Source of the DNA: Paraescarpia echinospica
Lineage: Eukaryota > Annelida > Polychaeta > Sabellida > Siboglinidae
NCBI GenBank assembly: GCA_020002185.1
Contig: CM034541.1
Span: 30,836,148-30,900,147, forward strand
Direction of reading: 5' to 3'
Length of the DNA stretch: 64,000 bases
Shown: positions 39,341 through 50,900 of the stretch, one piece after another
Layout of the letters: each line of letters starts with the position of its first letter
Numbering within the stretch: position 1 is the first letter of the stretch
Program-made: the position numbers and the translations under genes
The notes under the pieces: generated by a model
What the model was told of the DNA's origin: nothing
The model's input: the letters and a program-made list of their open reading frames with translations, nothing else
The model's database searches: none

Positions 39341-41170
39341 TCCCACCACTAGCTTGTAAGGATGTGTGCCTGGGTAGTGTAGTCAACTACCACCACTTTC
39401 TTGTGAGGATGACTGTCAAGGTAGTGTAGTCAACTACCACCACTAGCTTGTGAGGACGTCTGTCAGGGTTGTGTTGTCAACTACCACTACTAGATTGTGA
39501 GGATGTCTGCCAGGGTAGTGTAGCGACCAACCACCACTAGCTTGTGAGGATGTTTGCCTGGGGTAGTGTAGTCAACTACCACCACTAGCTTGTGAGGATG
39601 TCTGCCAGGGTAGTGTTGTCAACTACCATCACTAGCTTATGAAGATGTCTGCCAAGGTAGTGTAGCGACCAACCACCACTAGCTTGTGCGGATGTTTGCC
39701 TGGGGTAGTGTAGTCAATTACCACCACTAGCTTGTGAGGATGTCTGCCAGGGTAGTGTTGTCAACTACCATCACTAGCTTGTGAGGATGTCTGTCAGGGT
39801 AGTGTAATCAACTTACCACCACTAGCTTGTGAGGATGTCTGTCAGGGTATTGTAGTGAACTACTACCACTAGCTTGTGAGGATGTCTGTCAGGGGTAGTG
39901 TAGTCAACTACTACCACTAGCTTGTGAGAATATCTGTCAGGGGTATTGTAGTCAACTACCACCACTAGCTTGTGAGGATTTCTGCCATGGTTTGTGTAGT
40001 CAACTACCACCACTAGCTTGTGGGGATGTCTGCCAGGGTAGTGTAGTTAACTACTACCACTAGCTTATGAGGATGTCTGTCAGGGTAGTGTAGTCAACGT
40101 ACCACCACTAGCTTGTGAGGATGTCTGTCAGGGTAGTGTAATCAACTACCACCACTAGCTTGTGAGGATGTCTGCTAGGGTAGTGTAGTCAACTACCACC
40201 ATAGCTTGTGAGGATGTCTGCGAGGGTAGTGTAGTCAACATACCACCACTAGCTTGTGAGGATGTATGTCAGGGTACTGTAGTCAACTTACTACCACTAG
40301 CTTGTGAGGATGTCTGTCAGGGTAGTGTAGTCAACTTACCACCACTAGCTTGTGAGGACATCTGTCAGGTTAGTGTAGTCAACCACGACTAGCTCGTGAG
40401 GATGTCTGTCAAGGTAGTATAGTCAACTACCACCACTAGCTTGAGAGGATGTCTGCCAGGGTAGACTGGTCAACTACCACCACTAGCTTGTGAGGTTGAC
40501 TGTAAGGGTAGTGTAGTCAACTACCACCACTAGCTTGTGAGGATGTCTGTCAGCGTAGTGGAGACAACTACCATCACTAGCTTGTGAGGATGTGTGTCAG
40601 GGTAGTGTAGTCAACTACCATCACTAGCTTGTGAGGATGTCTGCCAGAGTAGTGTAGTCAACTACCATCACTAGCTTGTGAGGATGTATGTCAGGGTAGT
40701 GTAGTCAACTAACACCACTAGCTTGTGAGGATGTCTGTCAGGGTAGAGTAGTCTACTGCCATCACTAGCTTGTGAGGATGTCTGTCAGGGTAGTGTAGTC
40801 AACTACCATCACTACCTTGTGAGGATATCTGTCAGGGTAGTGTAGACAACTACCATCACTAGCTTGTGAGGATGTCTGTCAGGGTAATGTAGTCAACTAC
40901 CATCACTAGCTAGTGAGGATGACTGTTAGGGTAGTGTAGTCAACTTCCACCACTAGCTTGTGATGATATCTGTCAGGGTAGTATAGTCAACTACCACCAC
41001 TAGCTTGTGAGGATGTCTGTCATGGTAGTATAGTCAACTACCACCAATAGCTTGTGAGGATGTCTGTTAGGGTAGTGTAGTCAACTACCACCACTAGCTT
41101 GTGAGGATGTCTGTCATGGTAGTACAGTCAACTACCACCACTAGCTTGTGAGAATGTCTGCCAGGGTAGT
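39341..41170 (-). repeat. 47-bp satellite array A3, inverted
   Basis: About 39 monomers whose sense strand is minus, running from the tail-to-tail junction at 39341 to module M copy 2. Its right part shares variant monomers, in the same order, with A1 (for example the CAACCACGACTAGCTCG variant at 12006 and 40380), so A1-M-P and A3-M-P are direct duplicates about 28.4-28.5 kb apart. Confidence 0.97.
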
Positions 41171-41401
41171 GTAGTTCTGGCCCGCCGCCGCCGCCTCGAA
41201 GCTCCCCAAGGCCTCTTCGGCGCCTCGCTTACGACGGGCTACCAGCGGCGGCGCGATGACCACCACGGGTCTCTTATTGCCAGGCGCCCCCGTTGTCACC
41301 GCTGCTGCTGCCGTAGCTTGCTGTTGGCCGCCGACCGCCTTCGGACCCTGACTCTGTTTGCGCATCGCCTTCATCTTTCTCGGTGTCTCAATATCTGCCA
41401 T
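41141..41401 (-). CDS. Module M frame, copy 2, intact (86 residues)
   Basis: On the minus strand ATG is at 41401-41399. The frame encodes MADIETPRKMKAMRKQSQGP, a Gln/Ala stretch, GNKRPVVVIAPPLVARRKRG, AEEALGSFEAAAAGQN, and then enters the satellite for YTTLADILTS and TAG. The protein is basic, with clustered KK/RK/RRKR that could be nuclear localisation or nucleic-acid-binding sequence (inference). It is the only M copy without an internal stop. A polyserine-coding CAG run lies just upstream in frame, so the true start could be earlier, but the ATG in GCAATAATGGCAG has a good context and mirrors the P exon 1 start. No family recognised. Confidence 0.4.
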   Translation of the reverse strand: MADIETPRKMKAMRKQSQGPKAVGGQQQATAAAAVTTGAPGNKRPVVVIAPPLVARRKRGAEEALGSFEAAAAGQNYTTLADILTS

Positions 41402-41905
41402 TATTGCGGGAGAACGTCTGCTGCTGCTGCTGCTGCTGAAACAATACGTTAGAACACTGGCGTTATACAACATAGCATTTTCTTAACCGTTTTATACTTT
41501 ACAAAATATGGCGCATGCGCACTTAACATATACGCCGCATAACTGCCTAGTCTACAGTTCTCTTACAAAATAACGCGCATGCGTACTTAACACATACGAC
41601 GCATAACTGCCTAGTCTACCGAGGTATTTGCTTTAGGAAAAAAGTAAGCGGTCATGTCAGTACATTCATCGTCAAATTAATCTTTACATCGATTTTCTCT
41701 AATATCACTACACCACACGATTCCCGAGCCCTAACTAATCATATACAACGCTTACTTTCATGCTTTTAGCTTTTCGTTTATTGTTTTTGAAATGGCATTG
41801 TTCTCCGTTCTCATTCCGATCACGATAAGTCACGCGCCGCAGTGTCATGCGCCGCCGCCACTGTTTGACGGCGCATTCCACCGTTTGCTCATTTCATGCA
41901 CGCTT
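41402..41905. promoter_or_regulatory. Bidirectional M/P spacer, copy 2
   Basis: A duplicate of 12886-13395 with about ten substitutions, keeping the NRF1-type GCGCATGCGC (41511-41520) and the second GCGCATGCGT-bearing tandem unit (about 41574-41583). Divergence is similar to that of the M and P coding parts, so the spacer evolves no slower than they do. Confidence 0.5.
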
Positions 41906-42348
41906 ATGGAGTCGAATGCAACGCCTCGTAAGGCAACACAGCGGTAAGCCTGCTTTTTATTTTGGCGCCCTTTATTTAAACATTTGTAAGCACGCACGCG
42001 TACATGTATTGTGGTTTATTTCATAGAGTACTGAAGATCCAACTGCCTACAAGAACGGCCCTGTCAGCAGCAGCAGCAGCAAAGCCGGTATGCTCGGTCG
42101 CTCCCATATCACGGAGTGACCCCCCTCGCCCAATCACTCCACCACCACCACCACCACCTATCAGCCACGACGCCGATGACTTCGATGACGACACCAGCCT
42201 CGTGTCTCCGTTCTTAAGAAGAGGAAGCAATGGATCGTGGTACACGCCTATCCCACTGACCGAACTATTACACTACCCTGACAGACATCCACACAAGCTA
42301 GTGGTGTTAGTTGACTACACTACCCTGACAGACATCATCACAAGCTAA
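41906..42348 (+). CDS. Module P gene model, copy 3, two exons (41906-41943, 42027-42348)
   Basis: Same structure as copy 2. Exon 1 encodes MESNATPRKATQ plus two bases, followed by a GTAAGC donor at 41944, an 83-bp intron ending TTTATTTCATAG at 42026, and exon 2 in matching phase. Exon 2 has one more Pro in the Pro run and again reads into satellite to a TAG at 42346-42348, giving 119 residues. Differences from copy 2 (G/R, L/R, Q/L, F/V, P/L and a Pro insertion) all alter the protein, while indels are multiples of three. The model rests on sequence signals only, with no transcript evidence. Confidence 0.45.
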
Positions 42349-43552
42349 AGTTGACTACACTACCCTGACAGACACCCTCACAAGTTAGTGGTGGTAGTTG
42401 ACTACACTACCTTTGCAGACATCCTCAAAAGCTAGTGGTGGTAGTTGACTACACTACCCTGACAGACATCCTCACAAGCTAGTGGTGGTAGTTGACTACA
42501 CTACCCTGACAGACATTCTCACAAGCTAGTGATGGTAGTTAACTACACCACTCTGGCAGACATCCTCACAAGCTAGTGATGGTAGTTGACTACACTACCC
42601 TGACAGACATCTTCACAAGCTAGTGGTGGTAGTTGACTACACTACCCTTACAGTCAACCACACAAGCTAGTGGTGGTAGTTGACTACTCTACCCTGGCAG
42701 ACATCCTCTCAAGCTAGTGATGGTAGTTTACAACACTACCCTGGCAGACATCCTCACAAGCTAGTGGTGGTAATTGACTACACTACCCCAGGCAAACATC
42801 CTCACAAGCTAGTGGTGGTTGGTCGCTACACTACCCTGGCAGACATCCTCACAATCTAATAGTGGTAGTTGACAACACTACCCTGACAGACATCGTCACA
42901 AACTAGTGGTGGTAGTTGACTACACAACCCTGGCAGACATCCTCACAAGCTAGTGGTGGTAGTTGACTACACTACCCTGGCAGACATCCTCACAAGTTAG
43001 TGGTGGTAGTTGACTACACTACGCTGACAGACATCCTCACAAGCTAGTGGTGGTAGTTGTCTACACTACCCTTACAGTCAACCTCACAAGCTAGTGGTGG
43101 TAGTTGACTATTCTACCCTGGCAGACATCCTCTCAAGCTAGTGATGGTAGTTGACTATACTACCTTGACAGACATCCTCACAAGGTAGTGGTTGTAGTTG
43201 ACTACACTAACCTGACAGACATCCTCACAAGCTAGTGGGTGTAGTTGACTATAGTACCATGACAGACATCCTCACAAGCTGGTGAAGGTAGTTGACTACT
43301 CTACCCTGACAGACATCCTCACAAGCTAGTGGTTGTAGTTGACTACCCTACCCTGGCAGACATCCTCACAAGCTAGTGGTGGAAGTTCACTACACTACCC
43401 TGACATACATCCTCACAAGCTAGTGGTGGTAGTTGACTACACTACCCTGACAGTCATCCTCACAAGATAGTGGTGGTAGTTGACTACACTACCCAGGCAG
43501 ACATCCTCACAAGCTAGTGGTCATAGTTGACTATACTACCTTGACAGACATC
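42280..43552 (+). repeat. 47-bp satellite array A4
   Basis: About 27 monomers downstream of P copy 3, sense strand plus. It has no foldback/P-fragment boundaries. It ends at a simple tail-to-tail junction near 43552 (GACAGACATCACCACTAGC). Confidence 0.95.
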
Positions 43553-45515
43553 ACCACTAGCTTGTGAGGATGTCTGTCATGGTAGTATAGTCAACTACCA
43601 CAACTAGCTTGTGAGGATGTCTGTCAGGGTAGTGTAGTCAACTACCACCACTAGCTTGTGAGGATGTCTGCCAGGGTAGTGTAGTCAACTACAACCACTA
43701 GCTTGTGAGGATGTCTGTCAGGATAGAGTAGTCAACTACCATCACAAGCTTGTGAGGATGGCTGTCATGGTACTATAGTCAACTACCACCACTAGCTTGT
43801 GAGGATGTCTGTCAGGTTAGTGTAGTCAACTACAACCACTAGCTTGTGAGGATGTCTGTCAAGGTAGTATAGTCAACTTCCATCACTAGCTTGAGAGGAT
43901 GTCTGCCAGGGTAGAGTAGTCAACTACCACCACTAGCTTGTGAGGTTGACTGTAAGGGTAGTGTAGTCAACTACCACCACTAGCTTGTGAGGATGTCTGT
44001 CAGGGTAGTGTAGTCAACTACCACCACTAGCTTGTGAGGATGTCTGCCAGGGTAGTGTAGTCAACTACCACCACTAGCTTGTGAGGATGTCTGCCAGGGT
44101 AGTGTAATCAACTACCACAACTAGTTTGTGAGGATGTCTGTCAGGGTAATGTTGTCAACTACCACTACTAGATTGTGAGGATGTCTGCCAGGGTAGTGTA
44201 GCGACCTACCACCACTAGCTTGTGAGGATGTTTGCCTGGGGTAGTGTAGTCAACTACCACCACTAGCTTGTGAGGATGTCTGCCAGGGTAGTGTTGTCAA
44301 CTACCATCACTAGCTTGTGAGGATGTCTGCCAGGGTAGTGTAGCGACCAACCACCATTAGCTTGTGAGGATGTTTGCCTGGGGTAGTGTAGTCAACTACC
44401 ACCACTAGCTTGTGAGGATATCTGCCAGGGTAGTGTTGTCAACTACCATCACTATCTTGTGAGGATGTCTGTCAGGGTAGTGTAGTCAACTACCATTACT
44501 AGCTTGTGAGGATGTCTGCCAGAGTAGTGTAGTGAACTACCATCACTAGCTTGTGAGAATGTCTGTCAGGGTAGTGTAGTCAACTACCACCACTAGCTTG
44601 TGAGGATGTCTGTCAGGGTAGTGTAGTCTACTACCATCACTAGCTTGTGAGGATGTCTGTCAGGGTAGTGTAGTCAACTACCACCATTAGCTTATAAGTT
44701 TGTCTGCCAGGGTAGTGTAGTCAACTACCACCACTAGCTTGTGAGGATGTCTGCCAGGGTAGTTTAGTCAACTACCACCACTAGCTTGTGGGGATGTCTG
44801 CCAGGGTAGTGTAGTCAACTACCACCACTAGCTTGTGAGGATGTCTGTCAGGATAGTGTAGTCAACTACCACCACTAGCTTGTGAGGTTGTATGTCAGGG
44901 TAGTGTAGTCAACTTACCACCACTAGCTTGTGAGGGTGTCTGTCAGGGTAGTGTAGTCACCTACCACCACTAGCTTGTGAGGATGTCTGCCAGGGTAGTG
45001 TAGTCAACTACCACCACTAGGTTGTGAGGATGTCTGCAAACGTAGTGTAGTCAACTACCACCACTAGCTTATGAGTATGTCTGCCAAGGTAGTGTAGTCA
45101 ACTACCACCATTAGTTTGTGAGGATGTCTGCCAAGGTAGTGTAGTCAACTACCACCAGTAGCTTGTGGGGATGTCTGCCAGGGTAGTGTAGTCAACTACC
45201 ACCACTAGCTTGTGAGGATGTCGGCCAGGATAGTGTAGTCAACTACCACCACTAGCTTGTGAGGATGTCTGTCACGGTAGTGTAGTCAACTACCACCACT
45301 AGCTTGTGAGCATGTCTGCTAGGGTAGTGTAGTCAACTACCACCACTAGCTTGTGAGGATGTCTGTCAAAGTAGTTTAGGCAACTTACCACCACTAGCTT
45401 GTGAGGATGTCTGTCAGTGTAGTGTAGTCAACTTACCACCACTAGATTGTGATGATGTATGTCAGGGTAGTGTAGTCAACTAACACCACTAGCTTGTGTG
45501 GATGTCTGTCAGGGT
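43553..45515 (-). repeat. 47-bp satellite array A5, inverted
   Basis: About 42 monomers, sense strand minus, between the junction at 43552 and the 3' end of P copy 4. Several variants (AGCGACCAACCACC, TTTGCCTGGGG) match those in A3 at 39520-39720. Confidence 0.95.
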
Positions 45516-45763
45516 AGTGTAATAGTTCGGTCGGTGGGATAGGCGTGTACCACGATCCATTGCTTCCTCTTCTTAAGAACGGAGACACGAGACTGGTGTC
45601 GTCATCGAAGTCATCGGCGTCGTGGCTGATAGGTTGTGGTGGTGGAGGAGTGATTGGGCGAGGGTGGTCACTCCGTGATATGGGAGCGACCGAGCATACC
45701 GGCTTTGCTGCTGCTGCTGCTGCTGACAGGGCCGTTCTTGTAGGCAGTTGGATCTTCAGTACT
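45442..45763 (-). pseudogene. Module P exon, copy 4 (exon 2 only)
   Basis: The minus-strand acceptor-like TTTATTTCATAG ends at 45764. The frame runs through an Ala run, CSVAPISRSDHPRP, a Pro/Gln stretch, the acidic block and SPFLRRGSNGSWYTPIPPTEL, then into satellite with a stop at 45442. Upstream the module keeps GGCGCC and ATGAGAACCATGCATGCAC but is cut before the GTAAGC donor and joined to array A6. It has no exon 1 and no donor, so it is an orphan exon. Confidence 0.5.
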
Positions 45764-45855
45764 CTATGAAATAAACCACAATACATGTACGCGTGCGTTC
45801 TTACAACTGTTTAAATAAAGGGCGCCAAAATAAAATGAGAACCATGCATGCACGA

Positions 45856-47530
45856 CTACATTACCCTGACAGACATCCTCACAAGCTAGTGATGGTAGTT
45901 GTCAACACTACCCTGACATATATCATCACAAGGTAGTGATGGTAGTTGACTACACTACCCTGACAGACATCCTCACAAGGTAGTGATGGCAGTTGACTAC
46001 ACTACCCTGACAGACATCCTCACAAGCTAGTGATGGTAGTAGACTACACTACCCTGACAGACATCCTCACAAGCTAGTGGTGGTAGTTGACTACACTACC
46101 CTGACAGACATCCTCACAAGCTAGTGATGGTAGTTGACTACACTACTCTGGCAGACATCCTCACAAGCTAGTGATGGTAGTTGACTACACTACCCTGACA
46201 GACATCCTCACAAGCTAGTGATGGTAGTTGTCTCCACTACGCTGACAGACATCCGCACAAGCTGACTACGCTAGTGGTGTTAGTTGACTACACTACCCCT
46301 GGCAGAAATCCTCTCAAGCTAGTGGTGGTAGTTGACTACAATACCCCTGACAGACATCCTCACAAGCTAGTGGTAGTAGTTGACTACACCACCCTGGCAG
46401 ACATCCCCACAAGCTAGTAGTGGTAAGTTGACTACACAACCCCTGACAGACATCCTCACAAGCTAGTGGTAGTAGTTCAATACACTACCCTGACAGACAT
46501 CCTCACAAGCTAGTGGTGGTATGTTGACTACACTACCCTGACAGACATCCTCACAAGCTAGTGGTGGTAAGTTGACTACTCTACCCTGACAGACATCGTC
46601 ACAAGCTAGTTGTGGTAAGTTGACTACACTACTTTGACAGACATCCTCACAAGCTAGTGGTGGTATGTTGACTACACTACCCTGACAGACATCCTCACAA
46701 GCTAGTGGTGGTAAGTTGACTACTCTACCCTGACAGACATCGTCACAAGCTAGTTGTGGTAAGTTGACTACACTACTTTGACAGACATCCTCACAAGCTA
46801 GTGGTGGTATGTTGACTACACTACCCTGACAGACATCCTCACAAGCTAGTGGTGGTAAGTTGACTACTCTACCCTGACAGACATCGTCACAAGCTAGTGG
46901 TGGTAAGTTGACTACACTACACTGACAGACATCCTCACAAGCTAGTGGTAGTAGTTGACTACTCTAACCTGACAAACATCCTCACGAGCTAGTGGTGGTA
47001 AGTTGACTACACTACCCTGAAAGACATCCACACAAGCTAGTGGTGGTAGTTGACTACACTATCCTGACAGACATCATCACAAGTTAGTGGTGGTAAGTTG
47101 ACTACACTACCCTGACAGACATCCTCACAAGCTAATGGTGGTAAGTTGCCTACACTATCTTGTCAGACATCCTCACAAGCTAGTGGTGGTAGTTGACTAC
47201 ACTACCTTGACAGACATCCTCACAAGCTAGTGGTGGTAAGTTGACTACACTACCCTGACAGACATCCTCACAAACTAGTGGTGGTAGTTGACTACACTAT
47301 CGTGGCAGACATCCTCACAAGCTAGTGGTGGTAGTTGTCTACACTACCCTGGCAGACATCCCCACAAGCTAGTGGTTGTAGTTGACTACACTACCCTGAC
47401 AGACATCCTCACAAGCTAGTGGTGGTAGTTGACTACACTACCCTGACAGACATCCTCACAAGCTAGTGATGGTAGTACACTACACTACCCTGACAGACAT
47501 CCTCACAAGCTAGTGGTGGTAGTTGACTAC
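45856..47530 (+). repeat. 47-bp satellite array A6
   Basis: About 35 monomers, sense strand plus, between P copies 4 and 5. Many are 48-bp variants carrying GGTAAGTTG, a consensus 5' splice site. Confidence 0.95.
46521..46952 (+). repeat. 144-bp three-monomer higher-order repeat, three copies
   Basis: The ATGTTGACTAC variant recurs at 46521, 46665 and 46809, exactly 144 bp apart. It is followed each time by a GTAAGTTGACTACTC monomer and a third monomer after ACATCGTCACAAG. Confidence 0.85.
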
Positions 47531-47536
47531 ATTACG

Positions 47537-47948
47537 GTAAGCCTGCTTTTCCGCAGGTTCTCATTTTATTTTGGCGCCCTTTGTTTATACAGTTGTAAGT
47601 ACGCACGCGTACATGTATTGTGATTTATTTCATAGAGAGATCCAACTGCCTACAAGAACGGCCCTGTCGGCAGCAGCAGCAGCAAAGCCGGTATGCTCGG
47701 TCGCTCCCATATCACGGAGTGACCTCCCTCGCCCAATCACTCCACAACCACCACCACCTATCAGCCACGACGCCGATGACTTCGATGACGACACCAACCT
47801 CGTGTCTCCGTTCTTAAGAAGAGGAAGCAATGGATCATGGTACACGCCTATCCCACCGACCGAACTATTACACTACCCTGTCAGACAACCACACAAGCTA
47901 GTGGTATTAGTTGACTACACTAACCTGACAGACATCATCACAAGCTAG
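47537..47948 (+). pseudogene. Module P, copy 5 (intron 47537-47635 and exon 2 47636-47948)
   Basis: A GTAAGC donor at 47537 directly follows satellite (GACTACATTACG). A 99-bp intron-like segment ends TTTATTTCATAG at 47635. Exon 2 encodes the Ala run, CSVAPISRSDLPRP, a Pro/Gln stretch, the acidic block with TNLVSPFL, then WYTPIPPTEL and a satellite-encoded tail. The satellite upstream of the donor has an in-frame TAG five codons before it and no ATG, so the copy lacks a coding first exon. Confidence 0.5.
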
Positions 47949-50900
47949 TGGTGGTAAGTTGCCTACACTACTTTGACAGACATCCTCACAAGCTAGTGGT
48001 GGTAGTTGACTACACTACCCTGGCAGACATCCTCACAAGCTAGTGGTGGTAGTTGACTACACTACCCTGACATACATCCTCACAAGCTAGTGGTTGTAAA
48101 AGTTGACTACGCTACCCTGACATACATCCTCACAAGCTAGTGGTGGTAGTTGACTACACTATCCTGGCAGACATCCTCACAAGCTAGTGGTGGTAGTTGA
48201 CTACACTACCCTGGCAGACATCCCCACAAGCTAGTGGTGGTAGTTGACTACACTACCCTGGCAGACATCCTCACAAGCTAGTGGTGGTAGTTGACTACAC
48301 TACCCTGGCAGATATACTCATAAGCTAGTGGTGGTAGTTGACTACACTACCCTGACAGACATCCTCACAAGCTAGAGATGGTAGTAGACTACACTACCCT
48401 GACAGACATCCTCACAAGCTAGTGGTGGTAGTTGACTACACTACCCTGACAGACATTCTCACAAGCTAGTGATGGTAGTTGACTACACTACTCTAGCAGA
48501 CATCCTCACAAGCTAGTGATGGTAGTTTACTACACTACCCTGACAGACATCCTCACAAGCTAGTGATGGTAGTTGACAACACTACCCTGGCAGACATCCT
48601 CACAAGCTAGTGGTGGTAGTTGACTACATTACCCCAGGGAAACATCCTCACAAGCTAGTGGTGGTTGGTCGCTACACTACCCTGGCAGACATCCTCACAA
48701 GCTAGTGATGGTAGTTGACAACACTACCCTGGCAGACATCCTCACAAGCTAGTGGTTGTAGTTGACTACACTACCCCAGGCAAACATCCTCACAAGTTAA
48801 TGGTGGTTGGTCGCTACACTACCCTGGCAGACATCCTCACAATCTAGTAGTGGTAGTTGACAACACTACCCTGACAGACATCCTCACTAACTAGTGGTGG
48901 TAGTTGATTACACTACCCTGGCAGACATCCTCAAAAGCTAGTGGTGGTAGTTGTCTACACTACCCTGGCAGACATCCTCACAAGTTAGTGGTGGTAGTTG
49001 ACTACACTACGCTGACAGACATCCTCACAAGCTGGAGGTGTTAGTTGACTACACTACCCTTACAGTCAACCTCTCAAGCTAGTGGTGGTAGTTGACTAAT
49101 CTACCCTGGCAGACATCCTCTCAAGCTATTGATGGTAGTTGACTATACTACCTTGACAGACATCCTCACAAGCTAGTGGATGTAGTTGACTACACTAACC
49201 TGACAGATATCCTCACAAGCTAGTGGTGGTAGTTGATTATAGTACCATGACAGACATCCTCACAAGCTGATCATGGTAGTTGACTACTCTACCCTGACAG
49301 ACATCGTCACAAGCTAGTGGTTGTAGTTGACTACACTACCCTGGCAGACATCCTCACAAGCTAGTGATGGTAGTTGACTACACTACTCTGACAGACATCC
49401 TCACAAGCTAGTGATGGTAGTTGACTACACTACCCTGACAGACATCCTCACAAGCTAGTGATGGTAGTTGTCTCCACTACGCTGACAGACATCCTCACAA
49501 GCTAGTGGTGGTAGTTGACTACACTACCCTTACAGTCAACCTCACAAGCTAGTGGTGGTAGTTGACTACTCTACCCTGGCAGACATCCTCTCAAGCTAGT
49601 GGTGGTAGTTGACTATACTACCTTGACAGACATCCTCACGAGCTAGTCGTGGTTGACTACACTAACCTGACAGACATCCTCACAAGCTAGTGGTGGTAAG
49701 TTGACTACACTACCCTGACAGACATCCTCACAAGCTAGTGGTGGTAAGTTGACTACACTACCCTGACAAACATCCTCACAAGCTAGTGGTAGTAGTTGAC
49801 TACACTACCCTGACAGACATCCTCACAAGCTAGTGGTGGTAAGTTGATTACACTACCCTCGCAGACATCCTCACAAGCTAGTGGTGGTAGTTGACTACAC
49901 TACCCTGGCAGACATCCTCACAAGCTAGTGGTAGTAGTTCACTACAATACCCTGACAGACATCCTCACAAGGTAGTGGTGGTAAGTTGACTACACTACCC
50001 TGGCAGACATCCCCACAAGCTAGTAGTGGTAAGTTGACTACACAACCCCCGACAGACATCCTCACAAGCTAGTGGTAGTAGTTCACTACAATACCCTGAC
50101 AGACATCCTCACAAGCTAGTGGTGGTAAGTTGACTACACTACCATTGACAGACATCCTCACAAGCTAGTGGAGGTAAGTTGACTACACTACACTGAGAGA
50201 CATCCTCACAAGCTAGTGGTAGTAGTTAACTACACTACCCTGGCAGACATCCCCACAAGCTAGTGGTTGTAGTTGACTACACTACCCCTGGCAGAAATCC
50301 TCACAAGCTAGTGGTGGTAGTTGACTACAATACCCCTGACAGACATCCTCACAAGCTAGTGGTAGTAGTTGACTACACTACACTGGCAGACATCCCCACA
50401 AGCTAGTAGTGGTATGTTGACTACACTACCCCTGACAGACATCCTCACAAGCAAGTAGTAGTAGTTCACTACAATACCTTGACAGACATCCTCACAAGCT
50501 AGTGGTGGTAAGTTGACTACAATACACTGACGGACATCCTCACAAGCTAGTGGTGGTAAGTTGACTACACTACCCTGACAGACATCCTCACAAGCTAGTG
50601 GTGGTAGATGACTATACTACCCTGACAGACATCTTCACAAGCTAGTGGTGGTAAGTTGACTACACTACCCTGACATACATCCTCACAAGCTAGTGGTGGT
50701 AGTTGACTACACTATCCTGGCAGACATCCTCACAAGCTAGTGGTGGTAGTTGACTACACTACACTGGCAGACATCCAAACAAGCTAGTGGTGGTAGTTGA
50801 CTACACTACCCTGGCAGACATCCTCACAAACTCGTGGTGGTAGTTGACTAAACTACCCTGGCAGATATACTCATAAGCTAGTGGAGGTAGTTGACTACAC

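Noticed and set aside
39822..40013. Satellite-only frames with repeated HKLVVVVDYTT
   Set aside because: Pure translation of the 47-bp monomer in rotating frames; ends at a monomer stop with no start context.
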